Source: JBMNCR01 sp049366695 (GTDB lineage Bacteria; Bacillota; Clostridia; Eubacteriales; Alkalibacteraceae). Taken from it: a stretch of DNA of 12,380 nt. Position 1 is the stretch's first letter. Each line of letters begins with the position of its first letter. The notes under the pieces are model-generated. The model had not been told where the DNA came from and ran no database searches. It saw nothing but the letters and a program-made list of their open reading frames with translations. A program made the position numbers and the translations under genes. The stretch is from the NCBI GenBank assembly GCA_049366695.1, contig JBMNCR010000104.1, forward strand, positions 1 through 12,380, in the 5' to 3' direction. Positions 1 to 6,203 of the stretch are shown here, one piece after another.

Positions 1-2
1 GA

Positions 3-257
3 GTAGAAGGAGCAAATGTAATTATCCAAGATGGATATGCACAATTTACTATAACACACTGCTCAGACTACACATTAACAGATACCATAGTAGCAGGGGT
101 AAGTACAACAGAAGAAAATATAGAAACAACAGATACAACAACACCAGTAGAAGAAACAGAAAGTAACATGACAATGATTATAATCATTGTAGCAGTGCTT
201 CTAGGAATAGGTATACTAGTATGGGTACTCAGTAAAAAGAAAAAAACAACAGAATAA
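3..257 (+). CDS. C-terminal end of a membrane-anchored surface protein (partial)
   Basis: This open frame enters from the left edge and stops at TAA 255-257, so only the last 84 residues are visible. It begins with a short beta-type segment containing FTITHCSDYTL, a motif I associate with the last repeat domain of large clostridial extracellular proteins. A Thr/Glu-rich linker follows, then one hydrophobic segment (MIIIIVAVLLGIGILVWVL) and a Lys-rich tail (KKKKTTE). This is the layout of a protein displayed outside the cell and held by a C-terminal membrane helix with a positive cytoplasmic end. No LPXTG motif is visible, so sortase attachment is unlikely. The function of the exposed part cannot be judged because it lies outside the window. 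Confidence 0.75.
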   Translation, partial: VEGANVIIQDGYAQFTITHCSDYTLTDTIVAGVSTTEENIETTDTTTPVEETESNMTMIIIIVAVLLGIGILVWVLSKKKKTTE

Positions 258-286
258 GCCTTTCCAACTTTTTAAAATAAATGAAT

Positions 287-333
287 CAACCAAAAACGGC
301 GTTTCACTATGAGTGAACGCCGTTTTTGGGTTG
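287..333. terminator. Large bidirectional intrinsic terminator after the surface-protein gene
   Basis: Arms at 287-308 and 312-333 pair almost throughout: an AAAAACGGCG block on the left pairs with CGCCGTTTTT on the right, and CACT with AGTG. The left arm has one extra T and the right arm one extra C. The GC-rich core ends in T5 on the + strand and, by symmetry, also on the - strand, so it can stop transcription both ways. Outer sequences (CCTTTCCAAC at 259-268 and GTTGGAAAAGG at 330-340) are also complementary and could extend or compete with the stem. Confidence 0.85.
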
Positions 334-374
334 GAAAAGGTGGAAAGTTGAAAAGGGTCAACGAGGATAGTGAT

Positions 375-453
375 AAAAAAGAAATAATTTACTAAAATAA
401 TTATAAAACTAATAAAAGATATTAAAGAATATTGTTGTCCCGAGGAACTCAAA
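375..453 (+). repeat. Diverged copy of the rpn 3' end and downstream region (truncated rpn relic)
   Basis: This stretch matches 1444-1521, the last codons and downstream sequence of the intact rpn gene, with about five substitutions by eye. It includes six in-frame codons reading KKEIIY and then a stop, compared with KKEIIH and a stop in the intact gene. The match starts abruptly, with unrelated sequence to its left. The simplest reading is that it is the remaining tail of a second rpn copy, or one half of a direct repeat flanking the intact gene. Complementary arms TGTCCC (436-441) and GGGACA (491-496) suggest a downstream hairpin like that of the intact copy. Confidence 0.7.
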
Positions 454-546
454 GGTTCTCTATATAATAGATTAAGAGGCATATCAAAAAGGGACATATG
501 TGATTAGCTAAAAGAAGTATATAATATAAAAACTACTGCACAATAT

Positions 547-575
547 TTAGAAAAATAAGTAAAATATGATATAAT
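547..575 (+). promoter_or_regulatory. Probable sigma-A promoter of rpn
   Basis: A perfect TATAAT at 570-575 lies 17 bases after a weak -35 element, TTAGAA (547-552). The start codon follows about 29 bases after the -10 element, giving a short leader. The weak -35 suggests modest expression or dependence on an activator. Confidence 0.5.
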
Positions 576-603
576 AAAAAAGAACTAAAAGGAAGTGAAG
601 CAA

Positions 604-1464
604 ATGGAAAGATTGAATCCGTTAAATGATTTTATATTTAAAAAACTAATGGGTGAAGAAGAAAGTAAAGAAAATTTAATAGCTTTTATAAATTCCGTAC
701 TAGATCCAGAGGATCAAGTTGATGATATAGAAATAATAAATAACAAAGAGCTAACAAAGGAAATGATAAGTGACAAAACTGGAAGATTAGATGTACGTGC
801 AAAGACAATTGACGGATGTGAAATAAATATAGAAGTACAGTTAAGCAATCAAAGAAATATGGAAAAGAGAACCATGTTTTATTGGGGGAAATTATTTTTA
901 GAAGGAATCAAACAAGGAGAGGAATATATACAATTAAGTAAAGTAATTACTATAAATATATTAGATTTTGATTACTTAGATATTGAGCGGTTTCATACTA
1001 AGTATCATCTGTGGGAAGATGAAGAAGAAGATTATATGTTAACAGATTTAATAGAAATACACTTTATAGAAATGCCGAAATTCAGACAATTAAAAAGAAA
1101 AGATATAGAAAATAATTCATTACATCGATGGTTAAAATTTTTTGATAGGAGAATATCAGAGGAAGAAATAAAGGAGTTGATAGAAATGGATACAGCAATA
1201 AAAAGAGCAGAAGCAAAACTAAAACACTTAGGCAGTGACCCTGAGACATTATCATTATACAGAGCTAGGGAAGATTCATTGCACGAGCGTGCCAATATGA
1301 TTAGTAGTGCAAAAGAAGAAGGAGTGAAAGAAGGAGTGAAAGAAGGAAAGGTTTTAACAGCTAAAGCAGCATTGATTAAAGGATTATCAAGTGATGTTAT
1401 AGCCGATATTACAGGGTTAAGTATAGAAGAAATACAGAAAATAAAAAAAGAAATAATTCACTAA
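604..1464 (+). CDS. Rpn family nuclease / PD-(D/E)XK transposase-like protein
   Basis: The 286-residue product opens with LNPLNDFIFKKLMG, the hallmark start of Rpn/PDDEXK_2 proteins. The predicted nuclease core contains RLDVRA (Asp63) and INIEVQ (Glu77, Gln79), matching the D...ExQ form of the PD-(D/E)XK active site. The C-terminal part is charged and helical, with a short EGVKEGVKEG repeat and an amphipathic tail (LSSDVIADITGLSIEEIQKIKK) typical of the family. E. coli Rpn proteins are known to cut DNA and promote RecA-independent recombination; phage defence or genome rearrangement are proposed roles for relatives. I chose ATG 604 because AAAGGAAG (587-594) is correctly spaced for it; the upstream in-frame GTG at 595 abuts this ribosome binding site. 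The gene appears intact and stands alone. Confidence 0.85.
   Translation: MERLNPLNDFIFKKLMGEEESKENLIAFINSVLDPEDQVDDIEIINNKELTKEMISDKTGRLDVRAKTIDGCEINIEVQLSNQRNMEKRTMFYWGKLFLEGIKQGEEYIQLSKVITINILDFDYLDIERFHTKYHLWEDEEEDYMLTDLIEIHFIEMPKFRQLKRKDIENNSLHRWLKFFDRRISEEEIKELIEMDTAIKRAEAKLKHLGSDPETLSLYRAREDSLHERANMISSAKEEGVKEGVKEGKVLTAKAALIKGLSSDVIADITGLSIEEIQKIKKEIIH
1318..1347 (+). repeat. 12-bp in-frame tandem repeat in rpn
   Basis: The unit GAAGGAGTGAAA occurs at 1318-1329 and 1330-1341, with a half unit to 1347. It encodes EGVK repeats. Unit length is a multiple of three, so copy changes would lengthen or shorten the linker without breaking the frame. Confidence 0.8.
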
Positions 1465-1521
1465 AGTAATTATAAAACTAATAAAAGATATTAAAAAATA
1501 TTGTTATCCCGAGAAACTCTG
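1444..1521 (+). repeat. Intact-gene copy of the rpn-tail repeat
   Basis: The end of rpn and about 57 bases after it match 375-453 closely, including the shared ACTAATAAAAGATATTAAA core after the stop codon. Conservation continues past the stop, so the repeated unit is a gene end plus its downstream sequence rather than a protein domain. Confidence 0.7.
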
Positions 1522-1551
1522 GGGATTTAAATCACATAGAAGGATAACAAT
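1500..1551 (+). terminator. Hairpin downstream of rpn (perfect 10-bp arms)
   Basis: ATTGTTATCC (1500-1509) is the exact reverse complement of GGATAACAAT (1542-1551). A smaller GAG-AAA-CTC stem lies inside. There is no T tract after it, so it may work as a 3'-end stabiliser or a factor-assisted terminator rather than a classic intrinsic terminator. Confidence 0.5.
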
Positions 1552-1565
1552 AAAAGTTAATATTT

Positions 1566-1590
1566 GTTGCTAGCCACAAATGCTAGCAAC
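1566..1590. repeat. Perfect 9-bp inverted repeat
   Basis: GTTGCTAGC (1566-1574) and GCTAGCAAC (1582-1590) are perfect complements around a 7-base loop. It is the second of three consecutive stem-loops between rpn and selD. Confidence 0.7.
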
Positions 1591-1613
1591 TATAAATGCT
1601 GAGTGGAAAACCG

Positions 1614-1661
1614 AATGCACTAATGAATGTAACAATAAAATGCTACATTCATTAGTGCATT
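1614..1661. repeat. Perfect 18-bp inverted repeat with 12-base loop
   Basis: AATGCACTAATGAATGTA (1614-1631) is exactly complementary to 1644-1661, around the loop 1632-1643. The downstream sequence is ATTTATTGAT, which is T-rich but not a clean T tract. It is the strongest secondary structure in the window apart from the terminators at 287 and 9477. It may close the rpn transcript or act as a cruciform or protein-binding site. Confidence 0.75.
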
Positions 1662-1888
1662 ATTTATTGATATAAAACACATAACTGGATAAATAATGTA
1701 ACTATCAAATTAAGTATGTGGTTGTTTGAATTTGCTGAATAACAATTTTATTGTTGTATTTAAAAAAGAAAAATAACTAAAAAACCAAGTTTTTCAAAAT
1801 ATTTTAGTACTTATAGGTATTGTTTTTAAAAAATAGCATTGAAAAGGTAGTTATGAGTAACTGTTCATAAGATTGACGTGAATTAGTG

Positions 1889-1900
1889 AGTTGTACAACT
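1889..1900. promoter_or_regulatory. Perfect 12-bp palindrome touching the selD -35 element
   Basis: AGTTGTACAACT is its own reverse complement and its last base is the first base of the -35 hexamer. A dimeric regulator bound here would affect RNA polymerase access. No regulator is assigned. Confidence 0.4.
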
Positions 1901-1928
1901 TGTTATGAGTGAGATTAAAGCGTATAAT
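1900..1928 (+). promoter_or_regulatory. Promoter of selD-mnmH
   Basis: TTGTTA (1900-1905) is followed after exactly 17 bases by a perfect TATAAT (1923-1928). Transcription would begin near 1935, leaving about 60 bases of leader before the selD start. Confidence 0.6.
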
Positions 1929-1996
1929 TATAAAGGATTACAGGAAAATTTTAATATAAATTATATTTTTAATAAAGTAGAAAAGAGGTTAAAGTT

Positions 1997-3028
1997 ATGG
2001 AAAAAATTAAATTAACTCAATATAGCCATGGTGCAGGATGTGGGTGCAAAATATCTCCTGCTATTCTAGATGAAATTTTAAAAACATCTAATAATTATCT
2101 ATGTGATCCTAACTTATTAGTAGGAAATAGTAGTAAAGATGACGCGGCTGCTTATGATTTAGGTAATGGTACTGTAATTCTAAGTACTACAGATTTTTTT
2201 ATGCCTATTGTAGATGATCCTTATACTTTTGGGAAAATTGCAGCTACTAATGCTTTAAGTGATATCTATGCTATGGGTGGTAAGCCTCTAATGGCTATTG
2301 CAATTTTAGGTTGGCCAATAAATGTACTACCTGCTGAAGTTGCCAGTTCAGTTATTGAAGGGGGACGATCTGTATGTGAAGCGGCAGGTATTTGTTTAGC
2401 TGGAGGACACTCTATTGATTCGCCTGAGCCGATATTTGGACTTGCAGTCACTGGTATTATAGATAAAAAACTTTTAAAACAAAATAATAAGGCTATTCCT
2501 GGATGCGAACTATTTTTAACTAAACCATTAGGTATTGGGATTTTAACCACAGCTCAAAAACGTGAAAAAATAGAAGATGGACACATTGATCCTGCCATTG
2601 ACACTATGTGTGTTTTAAATAGCATTGGAGCAAAGATTTCCAAACTTGATGGTGTAGTAGCTCTAACGGATGTAACGGGATTTGGACTATTGGGACATTT
2701 AAGCGAAATTTGTGAGGGTAGTGGAGTATCTGCAGTTATAGAATATGCTAATGTTCCATTGTTGCCAAATACAAAAAAATACTTAAATATGGACTGTATT
2801 CCCGGGGGAACAAAAAATAACTTTAAAAGTTATGGACATAAAATTGAAACAATGACACATGAACAAAAATATATTTTGTGTGATGCACAAACTTCTGGTG
2901 GGCTTTTGGCTGTAGTGAAAAAAGAGAGTGTGCCAAAATTTTTAGAAATAACCGAGGGAGTCGGACTTTCTTTGTCTTCAATTGGTTACACTTGTAAGCA
3001 AAATGAAAAATTAATAAAAGTTAAATAA
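1997..3028 (+). CDS. selD: Selenide, water dikinase (selenophosphate synthase)
   Basis: SelD converts selenide, ATP and water to selenophosphate, AMP and phosphate; selenophosphate is the selenium donor for selenocysteine and for 2-selenouridine in tRNA. The 343-residue product begins LTQYSHGAGCGCK, the glycine-rich catalytic loop, with Cys15 (aligned to E. coli Cys17), Cys17 and Lys18. Many anaerobes carry selenocysteine at the first of these; here the codon is TGT, so this is the Cys form. Further family motifs are DDAAAYDLGNG near 48-58 and TTDFFMP...TNALSDIYAMGG near 64-95, which supply metal-binding aspartates, plus DVTGFGLLGH. Length is normal. AAGAGG at 1983-1988 precedes the ATG. mnmH follows 12 bases after the stop, so the two are surely one operon. 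Confidence 0.97.
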   Translation: MEKIKLTQYSHGAGCGCKISPAILDEILKTSNNYLCDPNLLVGNSSKDDAAAYDLGNGTVILSTTDFFMPIVDDPYTFGKIAATNALSDIYAMGGKPLMAIAILGWPINVLPAEVASSVIEGGRSVCEAAGICLAGGHSIDSPEPIFGLAVTGIIDKKLLKQNNKAIPGCELFLTKPLGIGILTTAQKREKIEDGHIDPAIDTMCVLNSIGAKISKLDGVVALTDVTGFGLLGHLSEICEGSGVSAVIEYANVPLLPNTKKYLNMDCIPGGTKNNFKSYGHKIETMTHEQKYILCDAQTSGGLLAVVKKESVPKFLEITEGVGLSLSSIGYTCKQNEKLIKVK

Positions 3029-3040
3029 TGGATGTGAATT

Positions 3041-4150
3041 ATGAAGTTAGAGACATATAGTGATTTTCATAAAATTGTAATCGAAAAAAAAACAATGATA
3101 GATGTGAGAGCTCCTATAGAGTATTCGAAAGGTTCATTTATCAACGCTATTAACCTTCCGCTAATGAATAACGATGAAAGACATCGAGTAGGGATTTGCT
3201 ATAAAGAAAAAGGTAATGAAGAAGCAATGAGTTTAGGACATCAACTGGTTTGTGGTGAGGTTAAACAAGCTCGAGTTAATGCATGGAGCAATTATTTGCA
3301 TGAAAATCCTAACAGTTTGATATATTGTTTTAGAGGCGGGTCGCGTTCTAAAATAAGTCAACAGTGGATATATGAATCCACGGGTTTATTAATCCCAAGG
3401 TTAGAAGGAGGATATAAGGCTTTTAGAAATTACTTGATTAAAGCTTTAGATCCAGTCAAACAGAATAGTACTCCAATTATTCTAGGTGGATATACTGGAT
3501 CAGGTAAAACTGTGCTAATAAAAAAATTGGACAATGCTATCGATTTAGAAGCACTTGCCAATCATCGGGGTTCTTCTTTTGGGCAGCAAGTAACTCCTCA
3601 AACAAGTCAAATTAACTTTGAAAATAATTTAGCTTATGCTATGATTTTACATAAACATCAAGGATTTTCCACTATGATTTTAGAAGACGAAGGTAGAAAT
3701 GTCGGAAGATGCTTTTTACCAAAGCCTTTGGTAGAACACTTTAATGGAGGGTCAGTAGTTATATTAGAAGTTCCCCTTGAAGAACGGGTTGAAATTACCA
3801 GAAAAGAATATGTAGAACAATCTCAGATTAATTATATTAAAATATATGGAAAAGAAATAGGTATAAAAAATTGGTATGATAATATAAAAGGTTCTATTGA
3901 TAGAGTTAAAAAAAGGCTAGGGCTGGAGCGTTACAAACAAGTGAATGTTGCTTTTAGTCAGGCTTTTAAAGTACAAATAGAAAAAGGAATATACTCATCT
4001 CATAACATCTGGGTGAGAATGTTGTTACAAGAGTATTATGATCCCATGTATCAGTATCAAATTCAAAATAAAATTGAGAAGATTGTATTTAGAGGCAATG
4101 CAGTTGAAGTATTGGATTATTTGAAATATGTAAGCTCATATAATATTTGA
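3041..4150 (+). CDS. mnmH: tRNA 2-selenouridine synthase
   Basis: MnmH (SelU, YbbB) acts on the wobble base of certain tRNAs, replacing the sulfur of 2-thiouridine with selenium by way of a geranylated intermediate and selenophosphate. The 369-residue product has an N-terminal rhodanese domain (about 1-137), with MIDVRAPIEYSKG at the start and the active-site loop IYCFRGGSRS carrying Cys96. A C-terminal P-loop domain follows, with GGYTGSGKT at 149-157, HRGSSFG near 175-181 and ILEDEGRNVG. Both parts are complete and of usual size. The ribosome binding site is weak (GGATGTG, 3029-3035), consistent with translational coupling to selD. No selA, selB or selenocysteine tRNA is present in the window, so only the selenouridine branch of selenium use is shown here. 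Confidence 0.96.
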   Translation: MKLETYSDFHKIVIEKKTMIDVRAPIEYSKGSFINAINLPLMNNDERHRVGICYKEKGNEEAMSLGHQLVCGEVKQARVNAWSNYLHENPNSLIYCFRGGSRSKISQQWIYESTGLLIPRLEGGYKAFRNYLIKALDPVKQNSTPIILGGYTGSGKTVLIKKLDNAIDLEALANHRGSSFGQQVTPQTSQINFENNLAYAMILHKHQGFSTMILEDEGRNVGRCFLPKPLVEHFNGGSVVILEVPLEERVEITRKEYVEQSQINYIKIYGKEIGIKNWYDNIKGSIDRVKKRLGLERYKQVNVAFSQAFKVQIEKGIYSSHNIWVRMLLQEYYDPMYQYQIQNKIEKIVFRGNAVEVLDYLKYVSSYNI

Positions 4151-4168
4151 AACTATATATTATATGAG
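4135..4168. terminator. Hairpin terminator at the end of mnmH
   Basis: CTCATATAATA (4135-4145) pairs perfectly with TATTATATGAG (4158-4168), and flanking A/T bases extend the stem. It overlaps the last codons and stop of mnmH and sits between converging genes, so it may serve both directions. The stem is AT-rich and only a short TTTATT follows, making it a moderate terminator. Confidence 0.55.
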
Positions 4169-4183
4169 TTTATTGCAATTTTG

Positions 4184-4420
4184 TTAATATTTTACTATTG
4201 ATAATAAATCTTCAATTTTATCATTCATATATTGATAAGAATCATAGATACCTTGATTATAAAAATCTTCTGCTAATTCTTCTATAAAAAAATCTAAAAT
4301 TAAACTCGATGCTAAATCTCCTAATTCTTCATCTCTTTCTTTTAAAAAAAAATTTTGTATTGTCTGTATCATTTCTTTTCTTTTTTCTTTTGTTATTTTT
4401 ATTGTATCCTTATTATTCAT
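4184..4420 (-). CDS. DUF2164 family small protein
   Basis: The 78-residue product has the pattern IKITKEKRKEMIQTIQNFF ... ERDEELGDLASSLILDFF ... YNQGIYDSYQYM, which matches my memory of DUF2164: a short helical, acidic cytoplasmic protein of unknown function with a conserved GDLA...LLDFF core and YNQG motif. Length is normal for the family. The start is fixed by an excellent ribosome binding site, AAAGGAGG, placed six bases before the ATG. It lies 91 bases downstream of the CcdA-TlpA gene on the same strand. That spacer contains a TATAAT-like box with a poor -35, so it may have its own promoter or be cotranscribed. The sequence gives no biochemical role. Confidence 0.85.
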   Translation of the reverse strand: MNNKDTIKITKEKRKEMIQTIQNFFLKERDEELGDLASSLILDFFIEELAEDFYNQGIYDSYQYMNDKIEDLLSIVKY

Positions 4421-4511
4421 AATGCCTCCTTTAGTATATTACAGTGAATATTATTTAGAAGTATATGTATAACAAATTATATACTAACTTTGATAATTAG
4501 AGCAATAAATA

Positions 4512-5774
4512 TTAGTCTGATAAATCTAGAGTTTGCTGTATAATACTATTCATTATATCTTTTGTTAGCATTCCAGGAGCATATCCAGAAATATTACCTT
4601 GTTTATCTATCATAAAAGTGGTGGGGAATGCAGTAATATTATATTGGCTAAATATCCTGCCTGTTTCATCAAAGACTGTGGGAAAGGAATAACCATTTTG
4701 TTTTAAAAACTGGATAATTTCATCTTTATTAACATCTTGGTTATATGGATATTTATCTGTTTTTGGGTTGGCAACACCTAAAATAATTACATCACTATTA
4801 TTTTTATTGTATTGATTAAAAATTTCTTCAATGTGCGGCATTTCTTTCTTGCATGGAGGACACCAAGTAGCCCAGAAGTTTAAAAACACAACTTTTCCTT
4901 TATAATCGGATAGTGTATGTTCATTCCCATACTGGTCTATCAAAGTAAAATCTATTGCTGGGAATTTTTCTGATTCAGTAGAATCTTCACTTGTATCTTC
5001 TTCGTCTGTTTCTTCGGCTTGGCCTACCAATTCATTATTTTCTGATTGAATTGATTGATCAAAGGAATTTAAATATGATGAGATGCCATTCATCCATCCT
5101 GTAAATGTCATTATTCCAATAATGATAAGTAGTATCCCGCCAGTTTTTACAGTATATTTCAGTAATTTCTGATTAGTTTTTATAAAGTTTAATACTTGTG
5201 TGGTGAATAATCCAATTAGAAGAAAAGGTATAACAAATCCAAGAGTGTAAATAAGTACCAATAGGTTGCCAACATAGGCATTATTAGAACTTGAAGCTAA
5301 AATCAATACTGAAGAAAGAGCTGGACCTACACAAGGGGTCCAGGCAAAGCTAAATGTAAAACCCATAATAAATGCTATGAAAGGGTTTATTTTTACCTTG
5401 CTCAAATCTATGTTATATTTTAGTTCATGTTTTAAAAACTTAAATTCAAATATTCCAATTTGAAATAATCCTAAGATAATAATGATTATTCCACCTATTC
5501 GTGTAAATAACAATTTATTACTTTGAAAAAAAGTACCTAATGTAGTAAAGGACATACCTAAAATAAAAAAAGCAAAAGAAATACCAAAAACAAAAAATAT
5601 AGTATGAAGTAAAACATTTTTTCGTTGATATTTAATTGTAGTGTTTTCTTTTGATATTTCAGGATTTCCTGCCAAATAACCTATATAAATAGGTATAAGA
5701 GGAATGACACAAGGAGAAAAAAAGGAAATGACACCTTCTATAAATACAAAGATAAAAGTTATATTTTCAATCAT
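4512..5774 (-). CDS. CcdA-type thiol:disulfide transporter fused to a TlpA-like thioredoxin
   Basis: The 420-residue product joins two parts normally encoded separately. Residues 1-230 form a CcdA/DsbD-beta domain with about six membrane helices and the two redox cysteines in SFFSPCVIPLIP (Cys22) and FAWTPCVGP (Cys148), which pass electrons from cytoplasmic thioredoxin across the membrane. Residues 240-270 are an acidic, Ser/Thr-rich extracellular linker. Residues 271-420 are a TlpA/ResA-like domain with active site WCPPC (304-308) and a cis-Pro loop FPTTF (383-387). The fusion would send electrons directly to an outer-face thioredoxin that reduces disulfides, for example in extracytoplasmic redox proteins, or helps resist oxidative stress. 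No cytochrome c biogenesis partners are visible. The ribosome binding site AGGAG precedes ATG 5774. All catalytic residues are present. Confidence 0.93.
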   Translation of the reverse strand: MIENITFIFVFIEGVISFFSPCVIPLIPIYIGYLAGNPEISKENTTIKYQRKNVLLHTIFFVFGISFAFFILGMSFTTLGTFFQSNKLLFTRIGGIIIIILGLFQIGIFEFKFLKHELKYNIDLSKVKINPFIAFIMGFTFSFAWTPCVGPALSSVLILASSSNNAYVGNLLVLIYTLGFVIPFLLIGLFTTQVLNFIKTNQKLLKYTVKTGGILLIIIGIMTFTGWMNGISSYLNSFDQSIQSENNELVGQAEETDEEDTSEDSTESEKFPAIDFTLIDQYGNEHTLSDYKGKVVFLNFWATWCPPCKKEMPHIEEIFNQYNKNNSDVIILGVANPKTDKYPYNQDVNKDEIIQFLKQNGYSFPTVFDETGRIFSQYNITAFPTTFMIDKQGNISGYAPGMLTKDIMNSIIQQTLDLSD

Positions 5775-5973
5775 TTAGTAACTCCTAACATCAATTTTAT
5801 TTAAGGGTAACATAGTGTGTTTCAAATATCAATAAACATATTAATCTGCAGATTTTTTATTGAAATTTCATATAATCTTATAATGCATAAATATTAAATT
5901 TGTATTCTCAGATTATCTAAAAAAGCAGAATAATAAATCAGATACATTTAATTATATTAAATTAATAAAAATT

Positions 5974-6003
5974 ACATAAAAGTATATAAAATCACATAAA
6001 AGT
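5974..6003 (+). repeat. Paired ACATAAAAGT direct repeats upstream of a promoter
   Basis: ACATAAAAGT occurs at 5974-5983 and 5994-6003, 20 bases apart start to start, about two helical turns. The second copy ends two bases before the -35 element. This placement suits an activator or repressor binding as a tandem dimer; the binding protein is unknown. Confidence 0.4.
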
Positions 6004-6005
6004 GC

Positions 6006-6034
6006 TTGACGCGTAATAAATACATTTATATAAT
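6006..6034 (+). promoter_or_regulatory. Strong sigma-A promoter of the DUF4180 transcript
   Basis: TTGACG (6006-6011), a 17-base spacer and a perfect TATAAT (6029-6034). Transcription should start near 6041, about 150 bases before the DUF4180 start, leaving room for the mini-gene at 6100. Confidence 0.75.
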
Positions 6035-6099
6035 GCAATTACAAGGAACAATAAAGAATAATAAAGAGTGAAGTTGGAGGTGAGGAGAAACAATCTTTT

Positions 6100-6203
6100 A
6101 TGTTTCTACAAAAATAATTAGAGATAATGGTCATGTGATATTTGATGTATTGGATGATATACTTGATTTTTTAAAGGGGAAGATAAATTGTGAAAATAAA
6201 TAA
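6100..6203 (+). pseudogene. Possible frameshifted 34-residue mini-gene before the DUF4180 gene
   Basis: A strong GGAGGTGAGGAG ribosome binding site (6076-6087) precedes ATG 6100, but that frame reads only MFLQK before a stop. Adding one A to the A5 run at 6110-6114 would join the start to an open frame reading KIIRDNGHVIFDVLDDIL and onward to TAA 6201-6203, about 34 residues in all. That frame overlaps the DUF4180 start by 14 bases, as coupled genes do. It could be a broken gene, a slippage switch or a sequencing error. An in-frame GTG at 6135 is an alternative but has a poor ribosome binding site. The product is not recognised. Confidence 0.35.

Larger units (their letters stand above)
258..603. 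other. Gap between the surface-protein gene and rpn
   Basis: The gap holds the terminator (287-333), the truncated rpn-tail repeat (375-453), a hairpin-prone stretch to about 496 and the probable rpn promoter (547-575). I see no intact gene. A long open frame on the - strand here has no ribosome binding site and runs through the terminator and the surface-protein tail, so I treat it as a shadow. Confidence 0.6.
1465..1996. other. Gap between rpn and selD
   Basis: It holds the rpn-tail repeat, three successive inverted repeats (1500-1661), a small AACAAT/ATTGTT hairpin at 1741-1755, and the selD promoter with its palindrome near 1889-1928. No tRNA-like cloverleaf or coding frame was recognised in 1662-1888. 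Confidence 0.6.
5775..6189. other. Divergent gap between the CcdA-TlpA and DUF4180 genes
   Basis: The gap separates divergent genes and should hold two promoters. The rightward promoter (6006-6034), direct repeats in front of it and a possible mini-gene (6100-6203) are listed separately. I could not define a convincing leftward promoter for the CcdA-TlpA gene, although AT-rich candidates exist near 5800-5900. Confidence 0.5.

Noticed and set aside
216..497. Minus-strand open frame across the surface-protein end and rpn leader
   Set aside because: It runs through the bidirectional terminator and the end of the surface-protein gene, has no ribosome binding site and no recognisable motif.
1614..1661. 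18-bp inverted repeat as a miniature transposon
   Set aside because: The arms are separated by only 12 bases and no target-site duplication is seen, so there is no room for an element; a hairpin is the better reading.
2039..2050. Selenocysteine at the SelD active site
   Set aside because: The codon at the catalytic position is TGT, not TGA, so SelD is the cysteine form.
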